DNA from: Candidatus Coprenecus pullicola
GTDB lineage: Bacteria; Bacteroidota; Bacteroidia; Bacteroidales; UBA932
Assembly: GCA_018711925.1 (NCBI GenBank)
Contig: DVHR01000049.1
Location: forward strand, 1-59,382
Reading direction: 5' to 3'
DNA length: 59,382 nucleotides
Shown: piece after piece, positions 17,406 to 26,527 of the stretch
Position numbering within the stretch: position 1 is the stretch's first letter
Layout of the letters: every line of letters begins with the position of its first letter
Position numbers and translations under genes: made by a program
The notes under the pieces: model-generated
What the model was told of the DNA's origin: nothing
Seen by the model: only the letters and a program-made list of their open reading frames with translations
Database searches by the model: none

Positions 17406-18628
17406 TTTATTAATTTTGTTTTGTTATTAGTTGTCATATACAGCGCGGCCAGACCGATACATGCAGCGAGAAAAGATGTAGCGAGTATAGCCAGTTTTCC
17501 GGCATTTACCAGACGGACATCCGTAAATGCCAGATTGTCGATAAATATCGACATTGTAAATCCAATCCCTCCCAGTATACCTAGTGCAAGGACCTGACGC
17601 CATTTAGTTCCCTCAGGCAGACCGGCAAGTCCCAGTCTGACAGCCAGCCAGCTGAACGTCAGTATTCCCAATGGTTTGCCAAGCAGCAGCCCGAAGAAAA
17701 TCCCCGGAATCACCGCCGGCATCGGTCCGCCCAAAGAGGCCGTATCCACCACCACTCCCGCGTTGGCAAGCGCGAACAACGGCATGATCAGGAAGTTGAC
17801 CCACGGATGAACGGCCGCCTCCATACGGCACAGCAGAGAGTCCGGTCCGGTAAAGGCCCTCACATCGCCTTTGGAAGTTCTGGCCGGTATCGTCATCGCC
17901 AGTACTACTCCTGCGATAGTGGCATGTATGCCCGAACGGAACACAAAGACAAACAGCACTACGCCAAGAGTCAAATACACCAGCACAGACCGTATGCCAG
18001 CCTTATTGACGGCCAGCAGGACAAGTACCGTCACTGCGGCATATACAAGATACATAAGGTGTATGTCATGCGAGGGGTAGAACAGGGCCAGCACTATTAT
18101 GGCCCCGATATCGTCCACGACAGCCAGGGCCACCAGAAGCACCTTCAATCCGACAGGGCAGCGCGTTCCCAGCAGAGAAAGCACGCCTATCGCAAAAGCT
18201 ATGTCCGTAGCCATGGGTATGCCCCATCCATCGGAAGAAGGCGTTCCGGCATTGAAAACAGTATAGATGATAGCCGGGAATATCATGCCGCCGAGCGCCG
18301 CGAACATGGGGAGCATGGCTTTCTTTCTGGTGGAAAGCTCTCCGACAAGCAGCTCCCTCTTTATCTCCAATCCTACGGAGAAGAAAAATACCGCCATCAG
18401 GACATCGTCAATCCATGTCCTCAGCGGCATGCTCAAAGTGCTGTCTCCGAACGAAACAGTCAGCGCGGTGTCCCAAAGACGGTGCAGCCCTTCCATCGCC
18501 GGGATGTTGGCGGCCAGCACTGCGGCCACAGCGCACGCCATGAGCAGCACACCGCCAGTCATATCGCTGTGGAGCAGCCTGTGCATCAGCACCCGCCGGC
18601 GCAGGACATAGACTTTATTACGCTTCAT
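17402..18628 (-). CDS. nhaA: Na+/H+ antiporter NhaA
   Basis: The 408-residue multi-pass protein has the NhaA signatures VLMAVFFFSVGLEIKREL near residue 80 and the paired-aspartate helix ALAVVDDIGAIIVLALFY near 170. GIGFTMSIFI is near the C-terminus, as is usual. It exchanges sodium for protons to control internal pH and salt. The ATG at 18628 is chosen over a TTG 27 bases upstream. No Shine-Dalgarno sequence is visible, as often in this phylum. It is 33 bases downstream of the agmatinase-like gene and overlaps the FKBP gene. Confidence 0.95.
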   Translation of the reverse strand: MKRNKVYVLRRRVLMHRLLHSDMTGGVLLMACAVAAVLAANIPAMEGLHRLWDTALTVSFGDSTLSMPLRTWIDDVLMAVFFFSVGLEIKRELLVGELSTRKKAMLPMFAALGGMIFPAIIYTVFNAGTPSSDGWGIPMATDIAFAIGVLSLLGTRCPVGLKVLLVALAVVDDIGAIIVLALFYPSHDIHLMYLVYAAVTVLVLLAVNKAGIRSVLVYLTLGVVLFVFVFRSGIHATIAGVVLAMTIPARTSKGDVRAFTGPDSLLCRMEAAVHPWVNFLIMPLFALANAGVVVDTASLGGPMPAVIPGIFFGLLLGKPLGILTFSWLAVRLGLAGLPEGTKWRQVLALGILGGIGFTMSIFIDNLAFTDVRLVNAGKLAILATSFLAACIGLAALYMTTNNKTKLIK

Positions 18629-18661
18629 TGTACTATTTCGTTTAGCAACCGACAAATTTAA

Positions 18662-19720
18662 TCATTTTTTCTTACGGGAGTACGCCGAACACAGCAAGAG
18701 TTTGAAAAGCGCCCTGACACCGACATTCGCGTCCCATTCTCCCTGAGTTCCCGGAGCGACCTCGCACAGATCCGCCCCCACTATCCTCCTTCCCGACATT
18801 GCCAATAAATATAATAGGTAGTCGGCCTGCGGAAACGTCAGTCCTCCGGGCACCGGAGTTCCAGTACCGGGACAGTATTCAGGAGACAGCCCGTCAATAT
18901 CGAAACTGACATACACGTCCTGAGGCAGAGTGGAGACAATGTCCAGGCATATATCCCTCCACGTCTCCCCTCTGAAAAGCCTGTCCTTTATATTGAAATC
19001 CGTAAACGGCACAAAAAGTTCCGACCCGGTCATCATGGAATGCTCCTCAGAACAGAAATCCCTGACCGCTACCTGAGTAATGCGACCCAGCCCCTCCGCC
19101 TCGGCGGCCGCATTGTACATTATGGATGCGTGGGAATACTTAAAGCCCTCATACGCGTTCCTGGTATCCGAATGTGCGTCAATATGCAGGATACCCATCC
19201 CCGGATATCTTCTTGCAAGAGCCTTGATGAGTCCGAGAGGGACGCTGTGCTCGCCTCCGGTCAGCACCACGGACTTGCCCGCCGACAGGTATTTCTCCGA
19301 GACACCCTCCACGTAGGCGTTCAACTCAGCAGAGCAGGCGTTCACCTCCCCGCAAAGCTCCGACAGAGACTCCTGAGGCCGTCCCTGCGCCAAAGCGGAG
19401 ATGACCTGCTCGGCACTGTGCCTGGCACGTGCGTTCAGCTGCCGCAGCCCCTCTTCTTCCGGAAGAGTCCAGACCTTCATCCAGGCGGCATCAGGGAACC
19501 TCTCGTCAAAAAGGTCCACCTGAAGAGACGCGTCCAGCATTGCCTGAGGGCCGTCTGCCGTTCCCTTTCCATAGGACACCGTTGCGTCCCATGGCACCTG
19601 AACTATTACTGTATCAGACTCTTCCTCCCCGCACGGCAGCCCGAAGAAATTACCGTTGGCCACCCCCGGCGCATCGGGGTCAAACGGGCATTTTCCCAAA
19701 TTTTCAATATTATTTTTCAT
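18662..19720 (-). CDS. Ureohydrolase family protein, agmatinase-like
   Basis: The 352-residue member of the arginase/agmatinase/formiminoglutamase family has all manganese-binding motifs: GGEHS (His158), DAHSD (Asp181, His183, Asp185) and SFDIDGLSP near residue 272. The C-terminal GTPVPGGLTF and EVAPG motifs are also typical. Agmatinases release urea from agmatine to give putrescine, but substrate choice within the family is not readable. It is the first gene of the minus-strand unit and is divergent from recQ with a 56-base gap. Confidence 0.85.
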   Translation of the reverse strand: MKNNIENLGKCPFDPDAPGVANGNFFGLPCGEEESDTVIVQVPWDATVSYGKGTADGPQAMLDASLQVDLFDERFPDAAWMKVWTLPEEEGLRQLNARARHSAEQVISALAQGRPQESLSELCGEVNACSAELNAYVEGVSEKYLSAGKSVVLTGGEHSVPLGLIKALARRYPGMGILHIDAHSDTRNAYEGFKYSHASIMYNAAAEAEGLGRITQVAVRDFCSEEHSMMTGSELFVPFTDFNIKDRLFRGETWRDICLDIVSTLPQDVYVSFDIDGLSPEYCPGTGTPVPGGLTFPQADYLLYLLAMSGRRIVGADLCEVAPGTQGEWDANVGVRALFKLLLCSAYSRKKK

Positions 19721-19724
19721 TTTT

Positions 19725-19756
19725 TTTGCAAGAAAATAAACTTTTCGGTAATTTTA
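19725..19756 (+). promoter_or_regulatory. Candidate promoter of recQ
   Basis: TTTG at 19725-19728 and TAATTTTA at 19749-19756 are 20 bases apart, close to the Bacteroidales -33/-7 layout, though the final G of TAnnTTTG is missing. The RecQ ATG follows 20 bases later. Confidence 0.4.
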
Positions 19757-19776
19757 GACGCGCAAAGGTAATAAAT

Positions 19777-21984
19777 ATGAAGATTAGTTCAGAGGAATTA
19801 CACTCCAATTTAAAGAAGTTTTTCGGGTACGACACATTCAAAGGAGAACAGGAAAAGATTATAACACATCTTATTGAGGGCAACAACGCGTTCGTCCTTA
19901 TGCCAACCGGAGGCGGGAAGTCAATGTGCTACCAGCTGCCGGCCCTGCTCATGCCGGGTACCGCTATCGTGGTGTCTCCGCTCATAGCCCTGATGAAGAA
20001 TCAGGTGGATGCCATCAGGGGATTTATCTCGGGTTCGGACGGAGTGGCGCATTTCCTCAACTCCTCTCTCAACAAGACACAAATCCAGGAAGTAAAGGAC
20101 GACCTGCTCTCCGGTGTGACAAAGCTGCTGTACGTGGCGCCTGAGTCGCTGACCAAGGACGAGACGGTAGCTCTCCTAAGACAGATTCACATCTCGTTCT
20201 ACGCCATAGACGAAGCCCACTGTATCTCCGAATGGGGTCATGACTTCCGTCCTGAATACCGCCACATCCGCCGCATCGTAGACGAGCTCGGGTCAGCTCC
20301 CATCATAGCCCTCACGGCCACCGCCACTCCGAAAGTACAGGCGGATATCCAGAAGAACCTGTGCATGATGGACGCAAAAGTGTTCAAAAGCTCTTTCAAC
20401 AGGCCCAACCTCTACTACGAGGTGCGGGACAAGGTCAATGTCAGAAAAGAGATGATCAAGTTCATCAAGGAAAACGAGGGCAAGTCCGGTATCATTTACT
20501 GCCTGAGCAGGAAAAAGACCGAGGAGATAGCCGAGTTCCTCAATGTCAACGGCATCAAGGCCCTGCCCTATCACGCCGGCATGGACGCCGCCACCAGGGC
20601 CAAGAACCAGGACATGTTTCTCATGGAGGAGGTGGATGTCATCGTGGCGACCATAGCTTTCGGCATGGGCATCGACAAGCCGGACGTGAGATTCGTAATC
20701 CACTACGACATCCCCAAGAGCCTGGAAGGCTACTACCAGGAGACGGGACGCGCAGGAAGGGACGGACAGGAAGGCAAGTGCATCACTTTCTACAGCTACA
20801 AGGACATCCTCAAACTGGAGAAGTTCATGCAGGGCAAGCCTCTGTCCGAGCAGGAGATAGGGAAACAGCTGCTGCTGGAGACTGTGGCTTACGCCGAATC
20901 CAACCGGTGTCGCAGGAAGATTCTGCTGAACTATTTCGGAGAGGATTATCCTGAAGACAACTGCTGCAACTGTGACAACTGCCTGCATCCCAAAAAGCTC
21001 TTCGAGGGCAAGGAGTATCTGGCTCTTGTTCTGGAGCTGGTGGACTCCATGAAGGAAAGTTTCAAAGTGGACCATCTGGCAAATATCCTGACCGGAGAGA
21101 CCAATTCCATAATCAAGTCCTATAAGCATCATCTCAGCGAGTTCTTCGGCATGGGGAAGGACAAGGGCGTAAAGTTCTGGATAGCGATTATCCGGCAGGC
21201 AGTGGTCATGCATTTCCTGCACAAGGACCTGGAGCAGTACGGCCTGATCTCCATAACGCCTAAGGGAAAGGAGTTTCTGGAGCATCCGCATTCGGTGCTG
21301 ATGGCCGAAGACAGGGAGTTCGCCGACGGAGACGAGGAGGAGGACGAGGATTCGGCAGCCGTCTCGGCCGTAAGGCACGGCGGAGGCGTCGGAGATCCCG
21401 CACTCTTCTCAATGCTCAAGGACCTGCGCAAGGACATGTCCAGAAAGCTGAAGCTGCCGGGCTTCGTGATTTTCACGGACCCGTCCCTGGAAGACATGTC
21501 CATACACTACCCCATCACTCTTGACGAGCTCAAGAACTGCCAGGGCGTAGGCGAGGGCAAGGCCCGCAAATTCGGCAAGGAATTCATCAGCCTCATAGCC
21601 AAATACGTAGAGGAGTACAACATACAGCGTCCCGAGGACATCGTAGTCAAGTCCCTCGTCAACAAGTCGGCCAACAAGGTCTACATCATACAGAACATCG
21701 ACCGAAAGATTCCGCTGGAGGATATCGCAGAAGCCAAGAACATGGAGCTTTCCGACGTTCTGGACGAGCTGGAGGCCATTGTCGCTGCCGGCACCCGGAT
21801 CGACATCGACTATTACATCCGGCAGACCGTGGACGAGGACAAGGTGGAAGACATCTACGAATACTTCAAGGAAGAGGCACAGAGCGATTCGATAGCCGAC
21901 GCGGTCAAGGAACTCGGCCCTGACTATGAGGAGGAGGAGATACGACTGGTGCGCATCAAGTTCCTCTCTGAAGTCGCCAATTAG
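19777..21984 (+). CDS. recQ: ATP-dependent DNA helicase RecQ
   Basis: The 735-residue superfamily 2 helicase has Walker A PTGGGKS (43-49), DEAH (145-148) within the RecQ-specific AIDEAHCISEWGHDFRPEY segment, and helicase C-terminal motif YYQETGRAGRDG. The zinc-binding RQC cysteines (NCCNCDNC) are near residue 400 and an HRDC domain is near 545-615. It unwinds DNA in recombination and replication repair. The frame is open upstream into the agmatinase region. MKISSEEL at 19777 is chosen because it fits the family N-terminus and follows the promoter. The acidic run EEDEDS near 530 is a linker. Confidence 0.95.
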   Translation: MKISSEELHSNLKKFFGYDTFKGEQEKIITHLIEGNNAFVLMPTGGGKSMCYQLPALLMPGTAIVVSPLIALMKNQVDAIRGFISGSDGVAHFLNSSLNKTQIQEVKDDLLSGVTKLLYVAPESLTKDETVALLRQIHISFYAIDEAHCISEWGHDFRPEYRHIRRIVDELGSAPIIALTATATPKVQADIQKNLCMMDAKVFKSSFNRPNLYYEVRDKVNVRKEMIKFIKENEGKSGIIYCLSRKKTEEIAEFLNVNGIKALPYHAGMDAATRAKNQDMFLMEEVDVIVATIAFGMGIDKPDVRFVIHYDIPKSLEGYYQETGRAGRDGQEGKCITFYSYKDILKLEKFMQGKPLSEQEIGKQLLLETVAYAESNRCRRKILLNYFGEDYPEDNCCNCDNCLHPKKLFEGKEYLALVLELVDSMKESFKVDHLANILTGETNSIIKSYKHHLSEFFGMGKDKGVKFWIAIIRQAVVMHFLHKDLEQYGLISITPKGKEFLEHPHSVLMAEDREFADGDEEEDEDSAAVSAVRHGGGVGDPALFSMLKDLRKDMSRKLKLPGFVIFTDPSLEDMSIHYPITLDELKNCQGVGEGKARKFGKEFISLIAKYVEEYNIQRPEDIVVKSLVNKSANKVYIIQNIDRKIPLEDIAEAKNMELSDVLDELEAIVAAGTRIDIDYYIRQTVDEDKVEDIYEYFKEEAQSDSIADAVKELGPDYEEEEIRLVRIKFLSEVAN

Positions 21985-21998
21985 GCAAACGCGACTTC
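21970..21998. other. Hairpin spanning the recQ stop codon
   Basis: GAAGTCGC (21970-21977) and GCGACTTC (21991-21998) are exact inverted repeats around the recQ stop codon. The following sequence has no T-run. It sits between the convergent recQ and miaA genes and could help end transcription. Confidence 0.4.
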
Positions 21999-22027
21999 GG
22001 ACATCGCGGACGGCTACCCGTTAACTG

Positions 22028-22864
22028 TCAGAGGTACTTGTTGAACCAGGTTATCTGGCGCTTGGCATAGCGGCGGGTGTTCCTCTTGACAAGTTCTACA
22101 GCCTCGTCCAGAGATATCTTGCCGTCCAGATAACCAAAGACCTCACTGTAACCGACCGTGCGCAGGGCCGGCATATCGCGGTATGCGGCAAGAGAGCGGA
22201 CCTCGTCCACCAGGCCCGCTTCGAACATCTTCTCAGCCCTGCGGTCTATCCTGGCATAAAGTTCCTCACGGGGCATTGTCAGGACTTTACGCTCCACACT
22301 GAAAAAACGCTTCTTCTGAGGATTGGTCTTGAACGAAGAGAATTTACGTCCGGTGGAGAGCGTCACTTCCAGAGCTCTCACGACCCGCTGACGGTTAGAC
22401 AAGTCTATGACTGCATAACTCTCGGGGTCCAGCTTGCGCAACTCCTCAGCCAGAACCCCCACACCTTCCGTCATCGCCCTTTCCGTCAACCTCTTGCGCA
22501 GTTCCTGATCTGCAGGTGGGAAATCATCGAAGCCATAGCATACCGCATCAGCATACAAGCCCGAGCCACCCACCATCACCAGACGGTCATGACTCCTGAA
22601 AAGATCCGACAGCAGTGCCATGGCATCCAGTTCATATTGACCGGCAGAATAGTGATTTGACACCGAATGGCTGAAGATAAAATAATGTCTCACCTCTCGG
22701 AGCTGTTCTTCGGACGGCGGGGCCGTTCCTATACGCATCTCCTTGAAAATCTGCCTGGAATCGCATGATATAACAGGAGAACCGTATTCCTTTGCCAACT
22801 CAATGGCATAATCCGTCTTCCCGACCGCAGTCGGCCCCAGAACCAATGTAAGAGCTTTCTCCAT
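22028..22864 (-). CDS. miaA: tRNA dimethylallyltransferase MiaA
   Basis: The 278-residue protein has the P-loop GPTAVGKT (10-17), the DSRQ motif (SCDSRQIF near 34-41), and VGGSGLYADA and RNTRRYAKRQITW near the C-terminus. All are diagnostic for MiaA. It transfers a dimethylallyl group to A37 of tRNAs that read UNN codons. It is a little shorter than typical MiaA (about 300), with no missing core motif. It is the third gene of an operon with the pRiA4b-like and LuxC-like genes (gaps of 5 bases). Confidence 0.95.
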   Translation of the reverse strand: MEKALTLVLGPTAVGKTDYAIELAKEYGSPVISCDSRQIFKEMRIGTAPPSEEQLREVRHYFIFSHSVSNHYSAGQYELDAMALLSDLFRSHDRLVMVGGSGLYADAVCYGFDDFPPADQELRKRLTERAMTEGVGVLAEELRKLDPESYAVIDLSNRQRVVRALEVTLSTGRKFSSFKTNPQKKRFFSVERKVLTMPREELYARIDRRAEKMFEAGLVDEVRSLAAYRDMPALRTVGYSEVFGYLDGKISLDEAVELVKRNTRRYAKRQITWFNKYL

Positions 22865-22869
22865 CAGAA

Positions 22870-23373
22870 CTATACAGCCTCTTCTCCTTCAGGAAGCTCC
22901 TCCTCATCAAAGGCTTCTTCCTGAACATCAGGCTGAGACGAGCCACTGTCCGAGAACTCCCCGTAATCCTCATACACGGACGAGAACTGATCGGGATTCC
23001 GGCCTTTCTCGGCCACCAGCACAGGATAGGACAGTCTTGGATTGTAATCAGCCTCCGACTCAAAACGCAACTCCAGAGAAAGCGCCTTTGTCATGTTGTA
23101 CACATAACGGAGAGCCGCTGTTCCTCCCTTGAAGGCATCCTCCACGGAGACCCTGTCCATGGAGCCGTCCCCGAAGTCAAACAGGCCTATCCTGCGCATT
23201 ATCACACCCTTGTCCGATAATGTCTCAAACACCGTCATCTGGTCCGGAGAAAACTCCAGGTCCCTGTCCAGAAACTCACGCAGCTTGAACAGAGTCATTC
23301 TGGTCTCCAGTTCGTATTCCCGCATAAAGATCCTATTACCGGGAATAACCGCTTTGTATCTGTATACCGTCAT
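22870..23373 (-). CDS. Plasmid pRiA4b ORF-3-like / IS1096 passenger-like protein
   Basis: The 167-residue protein begins MTVYRYKAVIPGNRIFMREYEL and resembles the pRiA4b ORF-3/TnpR-like domain (about residues 1-125). It has a strongly acidic tail (DEEELPEGEE). Members occur in Bacteroidales chromosomes with no mobile element nearby, as here, and have no established function. It is translated between miaA and the LuxC-like gene with 5-base spacers on either side. Confidence 0.65.
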   Translation of the reverse strand: MTVYRYKAVIPGNRIFMREYELETRMTLFKLREFLDRDLEFSPDQMTVFETLSDKGVIMRRIGLFDFGDGSMDRVSVEDAFKGGTAALRYVYNMTKALSLELRFESEADYNPRLSYPVLVAEKGRNPDQFSSVYEDYGEFSDSGSSQPDVQEEAFDEEELPEGEEAV

Positions 23374-23378
23374 AGCCT

Positions 23379-24374
23379 TTATTTGTCTAAATTCCTCAGA
23401 AACGCTACTGTATCGACTCCATCAGGCCAGTCGTCCAGAACTGGTCTCTGAGCATAGCCAAAGTTACGGATAATTTTTTGAATTTTGTTCTCATTGGCCC
23501 GGATAAATTTATCGACATCCGCATGCCGACGGTACTCAGAGTACCACACTTCTCCCACCTGCAGGCTTTGACCGTACGGACTATCTCCGTCCAGATGTTT
23601 GAATATCACGGTTCCACTGTCTAAAAAGGTCTCTCCGGCCAAAGTCAGGACAGCCTTGTTCCTACGGTGATTGTCAGCTGCCGGACGACCAAGGCACCTG
23701 ACTGCGAAATCCTCTGCAGCCGTCATCAACGGACGCATTTCATAGCCTTCCGGCACCAGAAGCCAGGTCACACTGCGGCATCCCAGACCGTAGTACAGCA
23801 GCATGTCCTCCGCCAGAGCATCCAGCGCAGCACCGCTCTCGCCACCTTCGAGCACGGCCAGACTGAAACGCGAGGCCCGTATCAGCTTAGGCACTTCCGG
23901 AAAATTCTTACGGAAATATTCCGCAGCAGCGTCTCCGCCCATTGTAATCAAGGCATCCGCATGCCAGCCGCTCACGGAGCCGCAGAACTCCACATCCGGG
24001 AAAAGCACCGGAAGCAGATACCGGTCCTTGGAGGACAGCTTGACCACTGGACGCCATCCCGCAGCCAGTACCGAGAGTATATCCTGAAAAGCCACTGCCG
24101 GGATGTTGCCGGCGGCCACCACCCCACAGACTCCCGGACTTTTACCAGCCTTGGGATATTTTTCCACCCATCTGCCGAGACCGTCCTCATTCAAAAATCC
24201 GACGGCTATCGCCTCAAGCGCCCTTCGCTGCATATATGGAGTGAACAGCAGATTGTCCTGTGCCTCTTTCTCCACAGCCTCATCCAGCTCCGGCCACTTC
24301 TCCACCCCGTCCAGCCATCTTACGAGACGCCGCCCCAGTTCCGAATATCTCTTTATAAATAGATCCTTATCCAT
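23379..24374 (-). CDS. Acyl-CoA reductase, LuxC-like
   Basis: The 331-residue protein resembles the LuxC/acyl-CoA reductase family of NAD(P)H-dependent aldehyde-dehydrogenase-fold enzymes. It has GVVAAGNIPAVAFQDILSVLAAGWRPVVKLSSKD in part (about 77-110), ALITMGGDAAAEYF and YYGLGCRSVTWLLVPEG with the likely catalytic Cys near 212. It would reduce an acyl-CoA or acyl thioester to an aldehyde. MDKDLFI at 24374 is chosen because a -7 element lies about 20 bases upstream of it, downstream of the alternative Met at 24419. The ferredoxin gene often seen beside this family is not present here. Confidence 0.78.
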   Translation of the reverse strand: MDKDLFIKRYSELGRRLVRWLDGVEKWPELDEAVEKEAQDNLLFTPYMQRRALEAIAVGFLNEDGLGRWVEKYPKAGKSPGVCGVVAAGNIPAVAFQDILSVLAAGWRPVVKLSSKDRYLLPVLFPDVEFCGSVSGWHADALITMGGDAAAEYFRKNFPEVPKLIRASRFSLAVLEGGESGAALDALAEDMLLYYGLGCRSVTWLLVPEGYEMRPLMTAAEDFAVRCLGRPAADNHRRNKAVLTLAGETFLDSGTVIFKHLDGDSPYGQSLQVGEVWYSEYRRHADVDKFIRANENKIQKIIRNFGYAQRPVLDDWPDGVDTVAFLRNLDK

Positions 24375-24394
24375 TTTCGCATCCGTTGACAGCC

Positions 24395-24402
24395 CAAAGA
24401 TA
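24395..24402 (-). promoter_or_regulatory. -7 promoter element for the LuxC-like / miaA operon
   Basis: TATCTTTG on the minus strand fits TAnnTTTG and lies 21 bases upstream of the LuxC-like ATG at 24374. It rules out the longer upstream start at 24419. Confidence 0.55.
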
Positions 24403-24453
24403 AAAAATTTTAGGCTCATCAGCCTTTTTTGCCTAACTTAGGGGCTCAAACGG

Positions 24454-25071
24454 ATGGACATGGGCACACAGGAGAGAAACGACACTTTCAGGAGTTTGAA
24501 GGCCCCCTCAGAGGGGCTGTATAAAGAGAAGGGCAGTAAGTTTCTGGCTTTTGCATATCCTGTTGTTTCTGAAGACGAAGTCAAGGCATATCTGGAACAG
24601 ATACGCAAAAAATACTACGATGCCAGGCACCACTGCTATGCCTACAGATTAGGGCTGAACGGGGATGTGTGGCGGTACAATGATGACGGTGAGCCCTCAT
24701 CCACGGCTGGCAGGCCGATCTACGGGCAGATACTGTCCCGGGAGCTGAGCGATGTGCTGATAGTGGTCGTCAGGTATTTCGGAGGAATAAAGTTAGGAGT
24801 GCCCGGACTGATACGGGCCTATAAAAGCGCGGCGGCGGATGCATTGGACCATGCGGAAACAGTCGAGAAAGTGGCATCTGAGCTTTTCTCGGTGACTTTC
24901 GACTATACCGCCATGGACAGGGTGATGAGGGTGCTTAAAGACATGGGCATATCCCCTTTGAAGTACACTGCGGAAAGCGAGTGCAGGATGGAGATGAGGG
25001 TGAGACTCAGGGACACGGACACGTTCGTCATGCGGATGGGTGAGGCCGAAGCGAAAGTTGAACACATATAA
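24454..25071 (+). CDS. IMPACT/YigZ family protein
   Basis: The 205-residue protein has the IMPACT/YigZ signature: a GLYKEKGSKFLAFAYPV opening, the HHCYAYRLG strand and WRYNDDGEPSSTAGRPI near 70-86. VVVRYFGGIKLGVPGLIRAY follows in part, and then a C-terminal DUF1949-like ferredoxin-fold domain. The bacterial role is not settled; a link to translation stress has been proposed for the eukaryotic relative. It is 12 bases upstream of pyrB and probably co-transcribed with it. Confidence 0.9.
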   Translation: MDMGTQERNDTFRSLKAPSEGLYKEKGSKFLAFAYPVVSEDEVKAYLEQIRKKYYDARHHCYAYRLGLNGDVWRYNDDGEPSSTAGRPIYGQILSRELSDVLIVVVRYFGGIKLGVPGLIRAYKSAAADALDHAETVEKVASELFSVTFDYTAMDRVMRVLKDMGISPLKYTAESECRMEMRVRLRDTDTFVMRMGEAEAKVEHI

Positions 25072-25083
25072 TAAATTAGATAT

Positions 25084-25989
25084 ATGGCTAAAAGTTTAAT
25101 ATCAATCCAGGACTTCACCAAGGAGGAGATTCTGCACGTTCTGGATGTAGCTGAGGAGATGGAGCACAACAAGTCCCAGACTTTTCTGAGCGACAAGGTC
25201 GTGGCCTGCATCTTCTTCGAGCCGTCCACCAGAACCAGGCTGAGCTTCGAGACTGCGGCCAACCGGCTTGGTGCCAGAGTCATCGGCTTCTCTGACGCGG
25301 CCAACACCAGTATCCGCAAGGGTGAGAGCCTGAAGGACACCATCAAGATGGTATCCAACTATGTAGACCTGATAGTTATGCGGCATCCCCTGGAGGGCAG
25401 CGCACGCTATGCCTCGGAGGTTGCCTCAGTGCCCGTCATCAACGCCGGCGACGGAGCCAACCAGCACCCCACCCAGACCCTGCTGGACCTGTACACCATC
25501 AGACAGACCCAGGGCCGTCTGGACCACATCAATATAAACATGGTGGGCGACCTCAAGTACGGCAGAACCGTACACTCCCTGCTCCAGGCCATGAGCCACT
25601 TCTCCCCTGAGTTCGAGTTCACCGCTCCGGACGAGCTGAAGCTGCCTCAGGAGTACCGCGACTTCATGGACAGCAAAGGCATACCGTACAAGGAGACCGC
25701 CGATCTCCAGGAATATCTCGGCTGCACCGACATCCTGTACATGACGAGAATACAGCAGGAGCGATTCACAGACCCTGTCGAGTATGAGAAAGTCAAGAAT
25801 GTATACAGCCTCAATGCGTCCATGCTCTCCGGCGTAAGGCCGAACATGAAGATCCTGCACCCCCTGCCCCGCCTGCAGGAGATTGCCACGGACGTGGACG
25901 ACACGCCCCACGCATGGTATTTCAAGCAGGCCGAGAACGGAATGTACGTCCGCATGGCCATCATCTCATACTTACTCGGTAAAAGATAG
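25084..25989 (+). CDS. pyrB: Aspartate carbamoyltransferase catalytic subunit
   Basis: The 301-residue enzyme has the carbamoyl-phosphate loop [11 protein letters not shown] (47-57), [12 protein letters not shown] near 137 and a C-terminal HPLPRLQEI motif near 259. It makes carbamoyl-aspartate, the first committed step of pyrimidine synthesis. The regulatory subunit gene follows after 12 bases, so the holoenzyme is of the E. coli type. Confidence 0.97.
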   Translation: MAKSLISIQDFTKEEILHVLDVAEEMEHNKSQTFLSDKVVACIFFEPSTRTRLSFETAANRLGARVIGFSDAANTSIRKGESLKDTIKMVSNYVDLIVMRHPLEGSARYASEVASVPVINAGDGANQHPTQTLLDLYTIRQTQGRLDHININMVGDLKYGRTVHSLLQAMSHFSPEFEFTAPDELKLPQEYRDFMDSKGIPYKETADLQEYLGCTDILYMTRIQQERFTDPVEYEKVKNVYSLNASMLSGVRPNMKILHPLPRLQEIATDVDDTPHAWYFKQAENGMYVRMAIISYLLGKR

Positions 25990-26001
25990 GAGGACAGCCT
26001 T

Positions 26002-26451
26002 ATGGAAAGAAACGACGACAGACAACTCAAAGTAAGCGCGATAAAGAACGGCACCGTTCTGGATCACATCCCCAGCTGCCAGGTATTCAAGGTAATAGAC
26101 ATCCTCGGTCTGAGCGGATCCGAGCATCCGGTCACATTCGGGGTCAATCTGGACAGCAAGTCCATGGGCCGCAAGGGCATCATCAAGATATCCGAAAGAT
26201 TCTTCAGGGACGACGAGTTGAACAAGATAGCCCTCATCGCCCCCAACGCCAGCGTGAACATCATACGGGACTTCAAAGTAGTTGAAAAACGGCTGCTGAC
26301 CATCCCTGAGACCATCTGCGGCATAGTCAAGTGCATCAACCCCATGTGCGTGACCAATCACGAAGACATCCCGACAAGGTTCAGGACCATAGTAAAAGGC
26401 TCTGAGATACAGTTGCAGTGCGTATACTGCGAAAAGATTACGGATTTATAA
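26002..26451 (+). CDS. pyrI: Aspartate carbamoyltransferase regulatory subunit
   Basis: The 149-residue protein has an N-terminal nucleotide-binding domain (IKNGTVLDHIP, LNLDSKSMGRKG-like segment) and a C-terminal zinc domain. The zinc ligands Cys111, Cys116, Cys140 and Cys143 have the E. coli PyrI spacing. It confers CTP inhibition on PyrB. Confidence 0.97.
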   Translation: MERNDDRQLKVSAIKNGTVLDHIPSCQVFKVIDILGLSGSEHPVTFGVNLDSKSMGRKGIIKISERFFRDDELNKIALIAPNASVNIIRDFKVVEKRLLTIPETICGIVKCINPMCVTNHEDIPTRFRTIVKGSEIQLQCVYCEKITDL

Positions 26452-26478
26452 TTTTTACCCATTGTCACAAATATTTTG

Positions 26479-26486
26479 TAACTTTG
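26479..26486 (+). promoter_or_regulatory. -7 promoter element of serC
   Basis: TAACTTTG fits TAnnTTTG exactly and lies 41 bases before the serC ATG at 26528, giving a leader of about 35 bases. The -33 region has no clear TTTG at 20 bases. Confidence 0.6.
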
Positions 26487-26527
26487 TCGCTTAATAATGA
26501 TTAAACATTTTTAACAATTTTTACGAT

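Noticed and set aside
20293..21378. 361-residue minus-strand frame inside recQ
   Set aside because: Fully antisense to conserved RecQ domains; no family resemblance.
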